DNA of 19,847 nucleotides from an uncultured Clostridia bacterium (GTDB lineage Bacteria; Bacillota; Clostridia; Christensenellales; CAG-138), in contig CALAXO010000034.1 in NCBI GenBank assembly GCA_937894955.1, positions 1 through 19,847 of the forward strand. Reading direction: 5' to 3'. The notes under the pieces are model-generated. The model was not told where the DNA came from. It worked only from the letters and a program-made list of their open reading frames with translations, and ran no database searches. This document shows positions 7,227-14,902 of the stretch, in pieces. How positions within the stretch are numbered: position 1 is the first letter of the stretch; each line of letters starts with the position of its first letter. The position numbers and the translations under genes are program-made.

Positions 7227-7255
7227 TTGACAAATGCGGCGCAGCGGGCTATAAT
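7227..7255 (+). promoter_or_regulatory. Consensus sigma-A promoter for the acyltransferase/acyl-CoA synthetase unit
   Basis: TTGACA (7227-7232), an exact 17-base spacer, and TATAAT (7250-7255). Both hexamers match the housekeeping consensus fully. The predicted start near 7262 leaves a leader of about 63 bases before ATG 7325. Confidence 0.9.
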
Positions 7256-7324
7256 AAATATGTTTACAGTGGGAAGTATACGTGATGCTTCCAATACCCG
7301 CTGAACAATGGGAGAATCAATACG

Positions 7325-8209
7325 ATGGAAACAAACCGAAAGCGTCGCCGCGGTGACCGCAAGGACGCATACCTTCTGAGAGACCTTGACGCAATGCACA
7401 AATTCACTCCGTATCTGCTTCCGAACAGGTGCGATAATGAGGCCGTGATGAGCGAGCTTATCGACCTCACCGCCGTGAATGAATACGTTGCAAAAAAGAA
7501 TGCGTCAAATCCCGCATTCAGGTACACTTTGTTTCATGTGCTTTGCGCTGCTATTGCAAAAACCGTAACCTTGCGCCCAAGGCTGAATTGCTTTGTTGCG
7601 GGGCATCGGGTTTATGAGCGCAAGGCATTGAGTGTCTCCTTTGTTGTTAAAAAGCGTTTCGAGGATAATTCCTATGAAGCACTTGCGATTGTAGACATTG
7701 ACAGGCAGGGGCAGCCGCCGGTTGATCAGATTCACGATAAAGTTGAAAAATTCGTAACTTCCGTGCGCAAGCACGACAAGACGGACGGCACGACCGACGC
7801 AATGGAAACATTGACAAAAATGCCGCGTTTTCTTCTTCGAATCGTGGTCGGCATTCTGATGTGGCTGGATTATCACGGTTGGGTTCCGACATGGCTTACA
7901 AAGGATGACCCGTACAATTCATCTGTTTTTATAAGCAATCTCGGAAGCATCAAGATGCATGCGAGCTATCATCACCTGACGAACTGGGGCACTAATTCTT
8001 TATTTGCTATTATTGATGAAAAACATTTGCACCCGTTCTTCAACGCTGACGGAAGCTATGAAATGCGTGAGGCGCTGAGACTCGGGCTGACTGTTGATGA
8101 ACGCATTGCGGACGGCGTTTATTTTGCAAAAAGTATAACGCTGCTCAAAAAACTGCTCAGCGAGCCGGAACTGCTTGATCTGCCGATTCAGACTCCTGTT
8201 GAGTTCTGA
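7325..8209 (+). CDS. 2-oxoacid dehydrogenase E2-type acyltransferase (CAT fold), stand-alone, with altered catalytic motif
   Basis: The 294-residue product consists only of a catalytic domain of the E2/chloramphenicol-acetyltransferase fold; no lipoyl or peripheral-subunit-binding domain is present. Supporting segments are LIDLTAVNEYV, FRYTLFHVLCAAIAKTV, RPRLNCFVAG (the trimer-core strand), FISNLGSI (residues 202-209, as in E2 'ISNLG') and NWGTNSLFAI. The family active site is D-H-R-x-x-D-G near the C-terminus; here the corresponding segment is DERIADG (258-264), so the catalytic His is replaced by Glu259, while Asp263 and Gly264 are kept. It is followed after 120 bases by an acyl-CoA synthetase, with no terminator between them, so the two probably act on the same acyl-CoA. 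The transferred acyl group and acceptor are unknown, and whether it is still an acyltransferase is open. The start has GGGAG about 10 bases upstream. Confidence 0.85.
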   Translation: METNRKRRRGDRKDAYLLRDLDAMHKFTPYLLPNRCDNEAVMSELIDLTAVNEYVAKKNASNPAFRYTLFHVLCAAIAKTVTLRPRLNCFVAGHRVYERKALSVSFVVKKRFEDNSYEALAIVDIDRQGQPPVDQIHDKVEKFVTSVRKHDKTDGTTDAMETLTKMPRFLLRIVVGILMWLDYHGWVPTWLTKDDPYNSSVFISNLGSIKMHASYHHLTNWGTNSLFAIIDEKHLHPFFNADGSYEMREALRLGLTVDERIADGVYFAKSITLLKKLLSEPELLDLPIQTPVEF

Positions 8210-8296
8210 ACAAACGCAAACAACAACGGAACAACGGCACAGCGGTCGGACGATGGCGGCAAAATGCGGGCATTCTCCTCCGCGTGTTGCCGCGTA

Positions 8297-8321
8297 TTTC
8301 GATTTTTCCCAAAAATCGAAA
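8297..8321 (+). promoter_or_regulatory. Perfect 11-bp hairpin overlapping the acyl-CoA synthetase ribosome binding site
   Basis: TTTCGATTTTT (8297-8307) pairs with AAAAATCGAAA (8311-8321) around a CCC loop. The 3' arm includes the first bases of the AAAGGA ribosome binding site (8319-8324) of the gene starting at 8330. It could tune translation of the second gene relative to the first, or stabilise the mRNA. With an A/T-rich stem and no T-run, it is not a terminator. Confidence 0.55.
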
Positions 8322-8329
8322 GGAATAAT

Positions 8330-10075
8330 ATGCAAAACAATCAAATGAACCCGCAGGAACAGGGCGCACCGTGGCTTGCAAATTACGGTGACGTTCCTTT
8401 TCACCTTGAGTACCCGAATGTGAGCATTGCGGATGCGGTGCTGAAGACGGCAGAAAAGGAAAAGGATTTTCCTGCAATTTCCTTCATGGGCAAAACATTC
8501 AGCTACACCGTTCTTGTTGAAAAAATCAATCAGGCAGCGGCTGGATTTGTAGCTCTCGGCGTAAAAAAAGGTGATATGGTCACAATTTGCATGCCGAACG
8601 TTCCGCAGGCGGTGTTCTGCATGTACGCACTCAATCGAATCGGTGCGGTCGCAAGCATGATTCATCCGCTTTCCGCTGTCAGCGAAATAATCTACTACCT
8701 TAAAGAGGTAAAAAGTGATTATTTGCTGACGCTCGATCAGTTCTATTCAAAAGTTGCGGAGGTTGAAAAAACATATCCTGTCAAAAAGGTTATCATAACT
8801 TCTGCGGCCGATGAGCTCGGCGCCGTCAAGTCCGCTGCATTCAAGCTGATAAATGCAAAAAAGAACAAAGTCAACAAGGCGGATCCTTCCGTTATCTTCT
8901 GGAAAGATTTTATCGGGAACGGAAAAAAAGTCGATCTTGCAAAATATATCGTCCATATGCCGGCGAATGAAACGGCTGTCATACTGTTTTCAGGCGGAAC
9001 AACGGGTGTCACAAAGGGCATTCAGCTCAGCGGAATGAACTTTAATGCTCTCGGACTGCAAACCGCGGCTATGTGCAACAGTGTTGTGCGTCATGCAAGA
9101 ATGCTGGCGGCAATGCCGATTTTTCACGGTTTCGGACTCGGCGTCTGCATACACACGATGCTTGAAGTCGGCGGAACGAGCATTCTTGTTCCTCAGTTCA
9201 ATGTTAAGAAATATGCAGAGCTTATCAAAAAGGAAAAGCCCAATTATATCGCGGGTGTACCGACCCTGTTTGAAGCAATAACGCGCAATCCTTATCTTGA
9301 CGGCGAGAAACTCGATTACCTGCGCGGCGTATTCTCGGGCGGCGATTCGCTTTCGGTTGAATTAAAGCGCAGATTCGACGCCTTCCTTGAAGCGCACGGT
9401 GCAACGGTGCATGTTCGTGAGGGCTACGGAACGACCGAATGCGTTACCGCAAGCTGTCTTACGCCTTATAATCAGGAGCGTGAGGGCAGCATCGGTCTGC
9501 CTTATCCGGATACGTACTATCAGATTTGTGCTGTCGGCACAAACGATGAAGTTCCTTACGGCGAACTGGGCGAAATCTGCCTTCGCGGACCTTCTGTAAT
9601 GATAGGATATCTCAATCACAAGGAAGAAAATGCAAACACATTGCGCACACATTCGGACGGCCACGTGTGGCTGCATACGGGCGACCTCGGCAGTATGGAT
9701 AAGGACGGATTCATCTATTTCAAACAGCGCATTAAGCGAATGATCGTTACGAGCGGATACAATGTTTATCCGTCCCAGCTTGAAAACATCATAGACGGAC
9801 ACGATGCCGTTCAGATGAGCTGCGTCATCGGTGTAAAAGATCCGTATAAGATGGAAAAAGTGCTTGCATACGTTGTCCTGAGGGATGGGTTTGAACCGTC
9901 CGAGGAGCTGCGGCAGGATATTCTGAATTATTGCAAAAAGCATATTGCAAAATATGCGATGCCGTATACCATCGAATTCCGTTCGGAATTACCGAAAACT
10001 CTTGTCGGCAAGATTGCATACACGGTGCTTGAAAAGGAAGCCAATGCAGATCTTGCAAAGGAACTTGTAGGTTGA
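8330..10075 (+). CDS. Acyl-CoA synthetase / AMP-forming long-chain fatty-acid-CoA ligase family
   Basis: The start is ATG 8330, with AAAGGA six bases upstream, giving 581 residues. The protein is an ANL-superfamily adenylating enzyme. It has the A3 phosphate loop ILFSGGTTGVTKG (218-230), A4 PIFHGFGLG (263-271), A5 REGYGTTEC (363-371), A7 HTGDLGSMDKDGFIYF (449-464), the hinge QRIKRMIVTSGYNVYPSQLE (466-485), and A10 lysine K561 in PKTLVGKI. These enzymes activate a carboxylate with ATP to the acyl-AMP and then form the CoA thioester. Length and motif order fit fatty-acyl-CoA ligases, but the chain length cannot be read from the sequence. It is the second gene behind the consensus promoter at 7227, paired with the E2-like protein, and it ends 16 bases before a strong terminator. 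No membrane segment is obvious. Confidence 0.93.
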   Translation: MQNNQMNPQEQGAPWLANYGDVPFHLEYPNVSIADAVLKTAEKEKDFPAISFMGKTFSYTVLVEKINQAAAGFVALGVKKGDMVTICMPNVPQAVFCMYALNRIGAVASMIHPLSAVSEIIYYLKEVKSDYLLTLDQFYSKVAEVEKTYPVKKVIITSAADELGAVKSAAFKLINAKKNKVNKADPSVIFWKDFIGNGKKVDLAKYIVHMPANETAVILFSGGTTGVTKGIQLSGMNFNALGLQTAAMCNSVVRHARMLAAMPIFHGFGLGVCIHTMLEVGGTSILVPQFNVKKYAELIKKEKPNYIAGVPTLFEAITRNPYLDGEKLDYLRGVFSGGDSLSVELKRRFDAFLEAHGATVHVREGYGTTECVTASCLTPYNQEREGSIGLPYPDTYYQICAVGTNDEVPYGELGEICLRGPSVMIGYLNHKEENANTLRTHSDGHVWLHTGDLGSMDKDGFIYFKQRIKRMIVTSGYNVYPSQLENIIDGHDAVQMSCVIGVKDPYKMEKVLAYVVLRDGFEPSEELRQDILNYCKKHIAKYAMPYTIEFRSELPKTLVGKIAYTVLEKEANADLAKELVG

Positions 10076-10091
10076 TTTGAATAACAAGCGG

Positions 10092-10140
10092 CTCTGCGGC
10101 GGGCGGGTTCGAAATTGAACCTGTCCGAGGCAGAGTTTTT
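10092..10140 (+). terminator. Rho-independent terminator after acyl-CoA synthetase
   Basis: CTCTGC... (10092-10110) pairs with GAACC...GCAGAG (10117-10135) in a 19-bp stem containing two mismatches and two G-U pairs, followed by TTTTT (10136-10140). It lies 16 bases past the stop codon and closes the acyltransferase/ligase unit. Confidence 0.85.
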
Positions 10141-10527
10141 GAAAACCGAAAGTGTCCTCGTTCCGAGCATACGGGCATTGCGTCACAAATATGTGTAATA
10201 AACTTGCACGAAATTGACTCTGCCGCGGATTTTTTGTTGAAAATGTGGATTCTTTTCGTTATTTTGCAAAAGACTGTATACAAGGACATGAAAGTGTGAT
10301 AACATATAAACGCAAGAAAATTGTGTAATCGGCAAACGAAGTAAACCTTGATAAGTAACCTTTTGCGGAGAAAGTTCACAGATTCGGGCTTAAACCCATA
10401 AAGAGAGCATCCGGGTGTACTTGAAAAACTTCAGAACCAATCAAAGCACTCATGAAAGTGCGGCATTGCATCGGGTTTTGTTTTGCAGAGTCAATACCAA
10501 ACGAAAAATCGAAAGGAAACGTGAAAC
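10141..10527. other. Intergenic leader region of the zinc-ribbon membrane protein gene
   Basis: No gene is supported here. A weak promoter candidate consists of AGGACA (10283-10288), a 16-base spacer and TATAAA (10305-10310). If real, it leaves a leader of about 210 bases containing a small hairpin (GCACT/AGTGC at about 10446-10461) and a run of weakly structured sequence. I recognise no riboswitch class in it. Confidence 0.4.
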
Positions 10528-11274
10528 ATGATTTGTCCAAATTGCGGTAAAGAGGCGGCTCACGGGGCATTATTCTGCACAGGGTGCGGCGGAAGACTCG
10601 ATAATCTGCCTAAACAGGAAAAAATGACTGCTTCTGAGAACAGTAATAATGATGACTCATCCGTAATGGATGCAGTTTTCACATCGGATGCAGCGGACGG
10701 AACGCATGAAGCAAATTCAGAGAATATAGTTGCAGAAAACAATGACGTCGTCGACGCAGACGAAAACAGCGGCGAACGAATGAGCGCGGCAATACACACT
10801 TTCGAGCAGTCCGACCGTGATGTTAAAGCGGCGGCTGATACGCGGCAGCATTCGCCGAATCCGTATATCAGAAATTTCGGCAGCTATGCCCAACCGTCGG
10901 TCGGCGCAGCAAACGATGATAATCTCAAAGCGCAGCCCGCAAACGAAATTTCGACAGAAAAGGATAAAAATGCTGCACCTTGTGAGTCCGCAGCAGCGGC
11001 TCAGCCGCCGGTGAAACCGTTAAATACATGGAGCTTTATTTGGCGCAAGCTCCTGTTCATGATTCCGATTGTGAATATAGTTGTGCTGTTCGTTTTTGCA
11101 TTTGCGGAGGGCATCAACAAAAACAGTCGTTCGTACGCGCGTGCCGCGCTTATCGGTCTGCTTATATCGGCGGTGCTTTTTGCGGTTGCGGCAGTGCTGT
11201 GCTACCTTTACACAAATGAAATTATCGGCTGGGTTCGCTCTTTGGTGGAGAAACTCATGAGCATGGCAGCGTGA
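10528..11274 (+). CDS. Zinc-ribbon membrane protein with acidic linker, unknown function
   Basis: ATG 10528 has AAAGGA ten bases upstream. The 248-residue product starts with a zinc ribbon, CPNCGKEA...CTGCG (Cys3, 6, 17, 20), of the zinc-ribbon_2/double-zinc-ribbon type common in Firmicutes membrane proteins. Residues 30-160 form a low-complexity linker rich in Asp, Glu, Asn, Ser and Ala, probably disordered. Two membrane helices follow at about 171-194 and 205-227, then a short amphipathic tail. The topology suggests that the ribbon and linker are cytoplasmic and tethered to the membrane. Proteins of this build are widespread but mostly uncharacterised; some have roles in stress or envelope processes. 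I would not assign a function. It seems to be a single-gene unit between the acyl-CoA synthetase terminator and the leuS promoter. Confidence 0.85.
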   Translation: MICPNCGKEAAHGALFCTGCGGRLDNLPKQEKMTASENSNNDDSSVMDAVFTSDAADGTHEANSENIVAENNDVVDADENSGERMSAAIHTFEQSDRDVKAAADTRQHSPNPYIRNFGSYAQPSVGAANDDNLKAQPANEISTEKDKNAAPCESAAAAQPPVKPLNTWSFIWRKLLFMIPIVNIVVLFVFAFAEGINKNSRSYARAALIGLLISAVLFAVAAVLCYLYTNEIIGWVRSLVEKLMSMAA

Positions 11275-11287
11275 CGGAAGCAGTTCC

Positions 11288-11308
11288 GAACGGAAAATCA
11301 AACCGTTC
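11288..11308 (+). other. Short hairpin after the zinc-ribbon gene
   Basis: GAACGG (11288-11293) pairs with CCGTTC (11303-11308) around 9 bases, 14 bases past the stop. No T-run follows, so it is a weak or non-canonical terminator at best. Confidence 0.35.
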
Positions 11309-11364
11309 TGTGCGAAATCGGTTCCAAGCTGCATTGTTCAAAAATTGATGGCATCGGTTTTTTC

Positions 11365-11392
11365 TTGACAAACGAAAAAAAACGGCTATAAT
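11365..11392 (+). promoter_or_regulatory. Sigma-A promoter of the T-box-leuS unit
   Basis: TTGACA (11365-11370), a 16-base spacer, then TATAAT (11387-11392). Start is predicted near 11399, just before the T-box leader. Confidence 0.88.
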
Positions 11393-11398
11393 TATACT

Positions 11399-11818
11399 TG
11401 CATCAGGTGAACGGCAGTGCATTCCGTTAACCGAGAGTATGCTTGGATGACTGCCGCAGTTCGAATTGCTGAAGTACGGAAGTCATGTGCAAATCATGTT
11501 AATAATGCTACCGGCTTTGAAGCGGATACACAAACAATCCGAGGCATCAGAGAACCGTCGGTATGGTGTGAGACGGTGCAAGGGGTTTGTTGCTCACCGC
11601 AGAGCTTTTGCCGCGAGGCAGGGGAGACATGTTTCAATATTAAAAGCTTTCCTGCATTAGTTGCAAACGCAAGCCCGCGTTAAGGGCATTGAGCGGTTTT
11701 GCTGCGCATATTCAGTGTGCGGCAAAGCAACCGGAGTGGTACCGCGTGGGCAGATTATCGTGTATTTCCCTCGTCTTCGGATCGGCAGTCAATGCCGCAT
11801 TCGAACGGGGGTTTTTTT
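11399..11818 (+). promoter_or_regulatory. T-box riboswitch (tRNA-Leu sensing) upstream of leuS
   Basis: T-box leaders read uncharged tRNA and prevent termination when the amino acid is short. Visible elements are the stem I apical region AGAGAACCGTC (11549-11559), pairing CCGTC with GACGG (11572-11576) around GGTATGGTGTGA; the specifier CTC (11593-11595) followed by ACC and GAGC, a leucine codon that fits leuS; the T-box/antiterminator GGAGTGGTACCGCG (11733-11746), whose TGGT (11737-11740) would pair with a tRNA ending in ACCA, consistent with discriminator A of tRNA-Leu; and the terminator at 11768-11818. The T-box differs from the consensus AGGGTGG by A for G. The leader from promoter to start codon is about 460 bases, longer than usual, because about 150 bases precede the recognisable stem I apex. 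Confidence 0.9.
11768..11818 (+). terminator. T-box-controlled Rho-independent terminator
   Basis: CCCTCG (11768-11773) pairs with CGGGGG (11806-11811), with TTCG/CGAA and an inner CGGCA/TGCCG stem, followed by seven T (11812-11818). The lower stem competes with the antiterminator formed around the T-box sequence. Confidence 0.8.
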
Positions 11819-11859
11819 ATGAATTGAATTCGAAACAACACCAAGAAGGAGAATAATCT

Positions 11860-14271
11860 ATGAGTGATCGTTACGAACATTTGCCAATCGAAAGAAAATG
11901 GCAAAAAATATGGGATGATACGCATTGCTTTGAAGCAAAAGACGACTTTACAAAACCGAAATATTATGCTCTAATTGAATTTCCGTTCCCCAGCGGAGCA
12001 GGGCTGCATGTCGGTCATCCGCGCAGCAACACAGCGTTGGATATTATTTCAAGAAAACGCCGCATGGAAGGCTACAATGTCCTTTTCCCGATCGGTTATG
12101 ACAGCTTCGGTCTGCCGACGGAGAATTATGCAATAAAAACCGGCGAACACCCCGCAAAGGTAACTGAGCGCAATATGCGCGTTTTTCACAATCAGCTGAA
12201 AATGCTTGGTTTTTCGTTTGATTACTCGCGTGAAATCTATACGTCCGATCCTGCATACTATCGTTGGACGCAGTGGATTTTTCTGAAACTTTTCGAAAAG
12301 GGCCTTGCATATAAAGCGGAGCTTCCTATCAATTTCTGTCCTTCCTGCAAGGTTGGTCTTGCGAATGAGGAAGTTGTCGACGGCAACTGCGAACGCTGCG
12401 GTTCGCCCGTTGTGCGAAAGGTTCGTTCTCAGTGGATGCTGCGCATAACAGAATATGCAGACAGACTGATTGACGACCTTGACACCGTTGATTTTATCGA
12501 CAGGGTGAAATCGTCGCAAAAAAACTGGATCGGCCGCAGCATCGGTGCGGAAGTAACTTTCAAAATTGAAGGGTACCCCGAAGGACTGCGCATATTCACC
12601 ACTCGCCCGGACACTCTGTTCGGTGCAACGTATATGGTGGTTGCACCCGAGCATCCGATCGTGAACGCAATGGCTGATAAGATTACAAATATGGAGGCCG
12701 TTAACGCTTATCGTGAACAGGCAGCGCACAAGAGCGATTTTGAACGCAGCGAGCTTGCAAAGGAAAAAACAGGCGTGCCGCTTGAAGGCATCACTGCAAT
12801 TAATCCTGCAACGGGCAATCCGATTCCCGTATGGATTTCGGATTATGTCCTCATGGGTTACGGCACGGGCGCAATTATGGCTGTTCCCGCACACGACACG
12901 AGAGATTATGCCTTTGCAAAGAAGATGGGACTGCCGATAGTTGAAGTTGTGTCGGGCGGAAACATTGAAAATGAGGCTTTTACGGACTGCGAAAACGGTA
13001 TCTTAGTAAATTCCGGCTTCCTGAACGGAATGCAGGTTGCGGACGCAAAGAACGCAATGATTCATTGGCTTGAAGAAGAGGGTATCGGAAAGAAAAAGAC
13101 GAATTTCAAGCTCCGCGATTGGCTGTTCAGCCGTCAGCGTTACTGGGGAGAACCGATACCCCTGGTTCACTGCGATCATTGCGGTTGGGTTCCCGTACCG
13201 GAGGATGAACTTCCGCTCAAATTGCCCGAACTTGATGACTTCCGTCCGGCTGAAGACGGTTCATCCGCGCTTGCAAGGGCGACAGATTGGATTCATACCG
13301 CTTGCCCGAAATGCGGTGCACCCGCTGAACGCGAGATAGACACAATGCCCAATTGGGCGGGTTCAAGTTGGTATTATATACGCTATTGCGATCCGCATAA
13401 CGATACCGCGATCGCAGATAAAGCAAAGCTCGATTACTGGCTGCCCGTGGATTGGTACAACGGCGGAATGGAGCATACAACGCTGCATCTGCTGTACTCA
13501 AGATTCTGGCATAAATTCCTGTATGATATCGGCGTTGTAAGCTGCCCGGAACCCTATATGAAGCGCACCAGCCACGGGATGATTCTTGCCGAGGACGGAA
13601 GAAAGATGAGCAAATCTTTCGGCAATGTTATCAATCCCGATGACCTTGTGAATGAATACGGTGCGGATACCGTGCGCATGTATGAGATGTTCATAGGCGC
13701 ATTTGACCAAACGATTCCGTGGAGCACGGCGGGTGTTAAGGGCTGCCGCAGATTCCTTGAGCGTGTGTGGCGTTTGCAGGATATGCTCACGGAAGGCGAG
13801 GGCATTCGCAGAGAGCTTGCTCCGGCAGTCCACGGCTGCATCAAAAAAGTAAGTGAAGATTACGAACGTATGAAGTTCAACACCGCAATTGCGGCGATGA
13901 TGAGCCTTGTAAACGATATTTACGCAAAGGGCGATGTCACTCGTGATGAGCTGCACACACTGCTTGTGTTGATGAATCCCGTTGCGCCGCATATCACGGA
14001 GGAAATGAACAGCATCATCGGATTCGAAAAGCCGATTTACGAAACCGAGTGGCCGAAGTTCGATGAGGCGGCTCTCGTAAAGGATGAAATGGAAATTGCT
14101 GTTCAGATCAACGGCAAGGTTCGCGCAAAGATGAGCATACCTGTCGGCATGGAAACGGAAGCTTTGCGCAAACTCGTGCTCGAAAACGAAGAAGTTCTGC
14201 CGTGGGTTGAGGGCAAGAATATTGTGAAATTCATTGCTGTTCGCAATATTGTGAACATCGTGGTGAAATAA
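11860..14271 (+). CDS. leuS: Leucyl-tRNA synthetase
   Basis: The 803-residue product starts at ATG 11860, with AAGGAG upstream, and has the normal length for bacterial LeuS. It charges tRNA-Leu with leucine in the cytoplasm. Visible features are the class I HIGH-type motif HVGH (50-53) after FPFPSGAGL; a zinc knuckle CPSCKVG...CERCG at about 160-179; the CP1 editing domain with TTRPDTLFGATYMVVAPEH; WLFSRQRYWGEPIPLVHC, followed by a second Cys cluster (CDHCG, CPKCG); SSWYYIRY; the KMSKS loop at 582-586 in GRKMSKSFGN; and the C-terminal QINGKVRAK. It is controlled by the leucine T-box in its leader. A PNPOx-fold gene follows after 20 bases without a terminator and should share this control. Confidence 0.99.
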   Translation: MSDRYEHLPIERKWQKIWDDTHCFEAKDDFTKPKYYALIEFPFPSGAGLHVGHPRSNTALDIISRKRRMEGYNVLFPIGYDSFGLPTENYAIKTGEHPAKVTERNMRVFHNQLKMLGFSFDYSREIYTSDPAYYRWTQWIFLKLFEKGLAYKAELPINFCPSCKVGLANEEVVDGNCERCGSPVVRKVRSQWMLRITEYADRLIDDLDTVDFIDRVKSSQKNWIGRSIGAEVTFKIEGYPEGLRIFTTRPDTLFGATYMVVAPEHPIVNAMADKITNMEAVNAYREQAAHKSDFERSELAKEKTGVPLEGITAINPATGNPIPVWISDYVLMGYGTGAIMAVPAHDTRDYAFAKKMGLPIVEVVSGGNIENEAFTDCENGILVNSGFLNGMQVADAKNAMIHWLEEEGIGKKKTNFKLRDWLFSRQRYWGEPIPLVHCDHCGWVPVPEDELPLKLPELDDFRPAEDGSSALARATDWIHTACPKCGAPAEREIDTMPNWAGSSWYYIRYCDPHNDTAIADKAKLDYWLPVDWYNGGMEHTTLHLLYSRFWHKFLYDIGVVSCPEPYMKRTSHGMILAEDGRKMSKSFGNVINPDDLVNEYGADTVRMYEMFIGAFDQTIPWSTAGVKGCRRFLERVWRLQDMLTEGEGIRRELAPAVHGCIKKVSEDYERMKFNTAIAAMMSLVNDIYAKGDVTRDELHTLLVLMNPVAPHITEEMNSIIGFEKPIYETEWPKFDEAALVKDEMEIAVQINGKVRAKMSIPVGMETEALRKLVLENEEVLPWVEGKNIVKFIAVRNIVNIVVK

Positions 14272-14291
14272 TTAATCAGGAGGCAGTGCAT

Positions 14292-14741
14292 ATGAACGAA
14301 AATACTGAAAACACTCGCACAACGGCTGCATCGTGCGAAGCTATGGAAAAGGTTTGCCGGTTTTTGAAGGAGACAGGGACATACTATCTTGCAACATCGG
14401 ACGGCGATCAGCCGAGAGTACGTCCGTTCGGCACGATTCATATCTTTGACGGTAAACTGTATATTCAAACGGGCAGAGCAAAGAATGTTTCAAAACAGCT
14501 TGCTTTGAATCCAAAGTTTGAGCTTTGTGCGTTTAAAGCAGAAACGGGTGAATGGCTTAGGCTGAGCGGGGAACTTGTTGAAGATAACAGGGTTGAAGCA
14601 CGCAGGTCAATGCTGGATGCTTATCCGTCGCTTCGCGCAATGTACGATGAAAACGACGGAAACACACAGGCTCTTTACATCAAAAATGCAAAGGCAGTGT
14701 TCAGCTCGTTCACAAATGAACCGTTGGAAGTTGAATTCTGA
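14292..14741 (+). CDS. Pyridoxamine 5'-phosphate oxidase family (split-barrel flavin-binding) protein
   Basis: The start was set at ATG 14292, preceded by AGGAGG with an 8-base gap; a GTG six bases earlier is less likely. The 149-residue product has the FMN-binding split-barrel pattern YYLATSDGDQPRVRPFG (residues 31-47), then KLYIQTGRAKNVSKQL and PKFELCAF, as in small PNPOx-like and Nim-type flavoproteins. These bind FMN, or sometimes F420 or heme, and serve as reductases or oxidases of varied substrates; the true PdxH function is unlikely at this length. It lies 20 bases after leuS with no terminator and so should be expressed with it under the T-box. A functional link to translation is not obvious. 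The terminator at 14797-14840 closes the unit. Confidence 0.88.
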   Translation: MNENTENTRTTAASCEAMEKVCRFLKETGTYYLATSDGDQPRVRPFGTIHIFDGKLYIQTGRAKNVSKQLALNPKFELCAFKAETGEWLRLSGELVEDNRVEARRSMLDAYPSLRAMYDENDGNTQALYIKNAKAVFSSFTNEPLEVEF

Positions 14742-14796
14742 TTTGAAACATATTGCGATGACATTGTTTCACAAGGCTGAAAACTGTTGATTGATT

Positions 14797-14840
14797 AAAA
14801 GACCTGCCGCACAGAATAATATCGACTGCGGCGGTCTTTT
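14797..14840. terminator. Bidirectional Rho-independent terminator between leuS unit and aroE
   Basis: AAAAGACC(T)GCCGCA (14797-14811) pairs with TGCGGCGGTCTTTT (14827-14840); a single bulged T is the only flaw. The A- and T-runs flank both sides, so it serves the plus-strand leuS unit and the minus-strand aroE. Confidence 0.9.
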
Positions 14841-14902
14841 GCATAATTGTTTGAATCTGAAAGAAGCAAACAGCTTTAACCTTACAGATGAACAGCGGCA
14901 AC

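Larger units (their letters stand above)
6688..7324. other. Intergenic region between cas6 and the acyltransferase gene
   Basis: These 637 bases hold two outward-facing promoters (cas6 on minus at 6977-7004, acyltransferase on plus at 7227-7255). Between 7005 and 7226 I see no credible gene and no repeat array. Short open frames on both strands lack ribosome binding sites or family features. The about 280-base leader of cas6 (6688-6970) encodes only very short unrecognised peptides. Confidence 0.6.

Noticed and set aside
6897..7230. Overlapping plus-strand open frames of 70 and 94 codons between cas6 and the acyltransferase
   Set aside because: Overlap each other in different frames, have no ribosome binding sites and show no family resemblance.
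6688..7324. Search for a CRISPR array next to cas6
   Set aside because: No regularly spaced direct repeats are visible here or elsewhere in the window by reading; only a tool search could exclude a degenerate one.
8000..8665. A 221-codon open frame on the minus strand
   Set aside because: It spans the end of the acyltransferase gene and the start of the CoA ligase gene, both strongly supported on plus; no recognisable features.
11417..11683. An 88-codon open frame upstream of leuS as a leader peptide or small gene
   Set aside because: It falls inside the T-box leader, whose specifier, T-box and terminator explain the region; no ribosome binding site.
12049..12894. A 281-codon open frame on the minus strand
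   Set aside because: It lies wholly antisense to leuS, which is certain; the translation shows no family features and has no ribosome binding site.
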